Notes under the pieces: generated by a model
The model's database searches: none
Told to the model about the DNA's origin: nothing
Seen by the model: the letters and a program-made list of their open reading frames with translations, nothing else
DNA from: CAZBDU01 sp964490725
Lineage (GTDB): Bacteria > Spirochaetota > Spirochaetia > SZUA-6 > DRHE01
Assembly (NCBI GenBank): GCA_964490725.1
Contig: CAZBDU010000164.1
Location: forward strand, 1-6,942
Direction: 5' to 3'
DNA: 6,942 nucleotides
In this document: positions 6,814 to 6,942 of the stretch, one piece after another
Layout: the number at the start of each line of letters is the position of its first letter
Position numbering within the stretch: position 1 is the first letter of the stretch
Position numbers and translations under genes: made by a program

Positions 6814-6839
6814 CGTGCCGGAGGCACGCCTCCGGCACG
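6814..6839 (-). terminator. strong inverted repeat with short T-run, terminator- or attenuator-like
   Basis: CGTGCCGGAGGC (6814-6825), AC, GCCTCCGGCACG (6828-6839): a perfect 12-bp repeat. Allowing a 4-base loop, the stem is still 11 bp. On the minus strand it is followed by GGCTTTTC, so it resembles an intrinsic terminator with a short T-run. It lies about 20 bases upstream of the ATPase start, just before its ribosome binding site. It could end a gene that lies to the right (such as a binding-protein gene), or damp read-through into the ATPase and permease. On the + strand it has no T-run. Confidence 0.55.
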
Positions 6840-6847
6840 ATGAGCTT

Positions 6848-6862
6848 CACTCGCCTCGAGTG
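6848..6862. repeat. 6-bp inverted repeat in the ABC operon leader
   Basis: CACTCG (6848-6853), CCT, CGAGTG (6857-6862). It is a perfect stem with a 3-base loop, 8 bases from the stronger hairpin. It may be an operator half-site pair or part of a structured leader; nothing in the sequence decides between these. Confidence 0.4.
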
Positions 6863-6875
6863 TGTACCGCGATTT

Positions 6876-6889
6876 CCCCTTCGACGGGG
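6876..6889. repeat. near-perfect 14-base palindrome
   Basis: CCCC-T-TCGA-C-GGGG: symmetric except for one T/C pair. It sits directly inside the putative insertion-sequence edge. It is possibly a regulator binding site for the ABC operon; the evidence is symmetry only. Confidence 0.3.
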
Positions 6890-6893
6890 CTAG

Positions 6894-6942
6894 TGTGCTG
6901 TCCCGGAAATTTGTGTCCCACAAATGACTGTACGTATGTCTA
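6894..6942. mobile_element. putative insertion-sequence terminus, truncated by the window edge
   Basis: Starting TGTGCTGTCCC at 6894, this stretch holds two copies of TGTCCC-nn-AAAT (6899-6910 and 6914-6925; 10 of 12 bases identical, 15-base period). It also holds a 7-bp inverted repeat ATTTGTG-TCC-CACAAAT (6909-6925) and a TACGTA palindrome (6931-6936). It is distinctly more AT-rich than the rest of the window. Repeated transposase-binding units near the tips are typical of IS21-type and some other elements, and the TGT start fits. No transposase codons are in view, so this is pattern recognition only. The exact tip could be a few bases to the left, in CTAG at 6890-6893. Confidence 0.38.

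Noticed and set aside
4196..6850. A very long continuous minus-strand frame covering the ATPase and most of the permease
   Set aside because: Only the permease part (from 5674) is real in this frame. The rest is an out-of-frame reading of the ATPase, whose true frame has all ABC motifs. It is not a genuine fusion protein.
6796..6893. A metabolite-binding riboswitch in the ABC operon leader
   Set aside because: Hairpins are present, but I recognise no known riboswitch core, and the region is short.

Overview
The window is 6.9 kb of high-GC bacterial DNA. Nearly all of it is occupied by six tightly packed genes in two operons that run towards each other. G or C dominates third codon positions, start codons are ATG, GTG and TTG, and several genes have strong GGAGG-type ribosome binding sites. 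This fits a high-GC bacterium; high-GC, compost- or heat-associated Bacillota (Symbiobacterium or Limnochordia type) or a Chloroflexota-like lineage are guesses from style, not from a marker gene. No rRNA, tRNA or CRISPR array is visible.

Left part (1-283): a possible partial gene runs leftwards off the window edge (1-167, minus strand). It is followed by a short divergent intergenic region with a weak sigma-70-like promoter for the rightward operon.

Rightward operon (284-3071): a PIG-L/LmbE-family zinc deacetylase, a TIM-barrel amidohydrolase (amidohydrolase 2 family), and an NAD(P)-dependent dehydrogenase closely resembling E. coli YiaK, the 2,3-diketo-L-gulonate reductase. Both junctions are 4-base stop/start overlaps (ATGA, GTGA).

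Leftward operon (6795 down to 3079): an ABC transporter ATPase with Walker motifs and a C-terminal TOBE-like region, a fused two-domain permease of the FbpB/AfuB/ThiP type, and a xylose-isomerase-like TIM-barrel sugar epimerase/isomerase. Both junctions are again ATGA overlaps. The permease reading frame is broken at a C7 run (G7 on the + strand, 4290-4296) exactly in its second EAA loop. One extra C restores a normal 555-residue protein, so this is a homopolymer sequencing error, a real mutation or, less likely, programmed frameshifting.

The two operons end 7 bases apart, with a 7-bp hairpin over the stop codon of the dehydrogenase. Together they look like a catabolic island for a sugar-acid or acylated sugar-like compound. 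The transporter would import it, and deacylation, hydrolysis, epimerisation and reduction would follow in the cytoplasm. The transporter class is often annotated as ferric iron, but the company of sugar enzymes argues for an organic substrate. No substrate-binding protein gene is present.

Right edge (6796-6942): the leader of the ABC operon holds four successive inverted repeats, one shaped like a leftward terminator. The window ends in a sequence with the look of an insertion-sequence terminus (a repeated TGTCCC-nn-AAAT unit). The missing binding-protein gene may lie beyond it.
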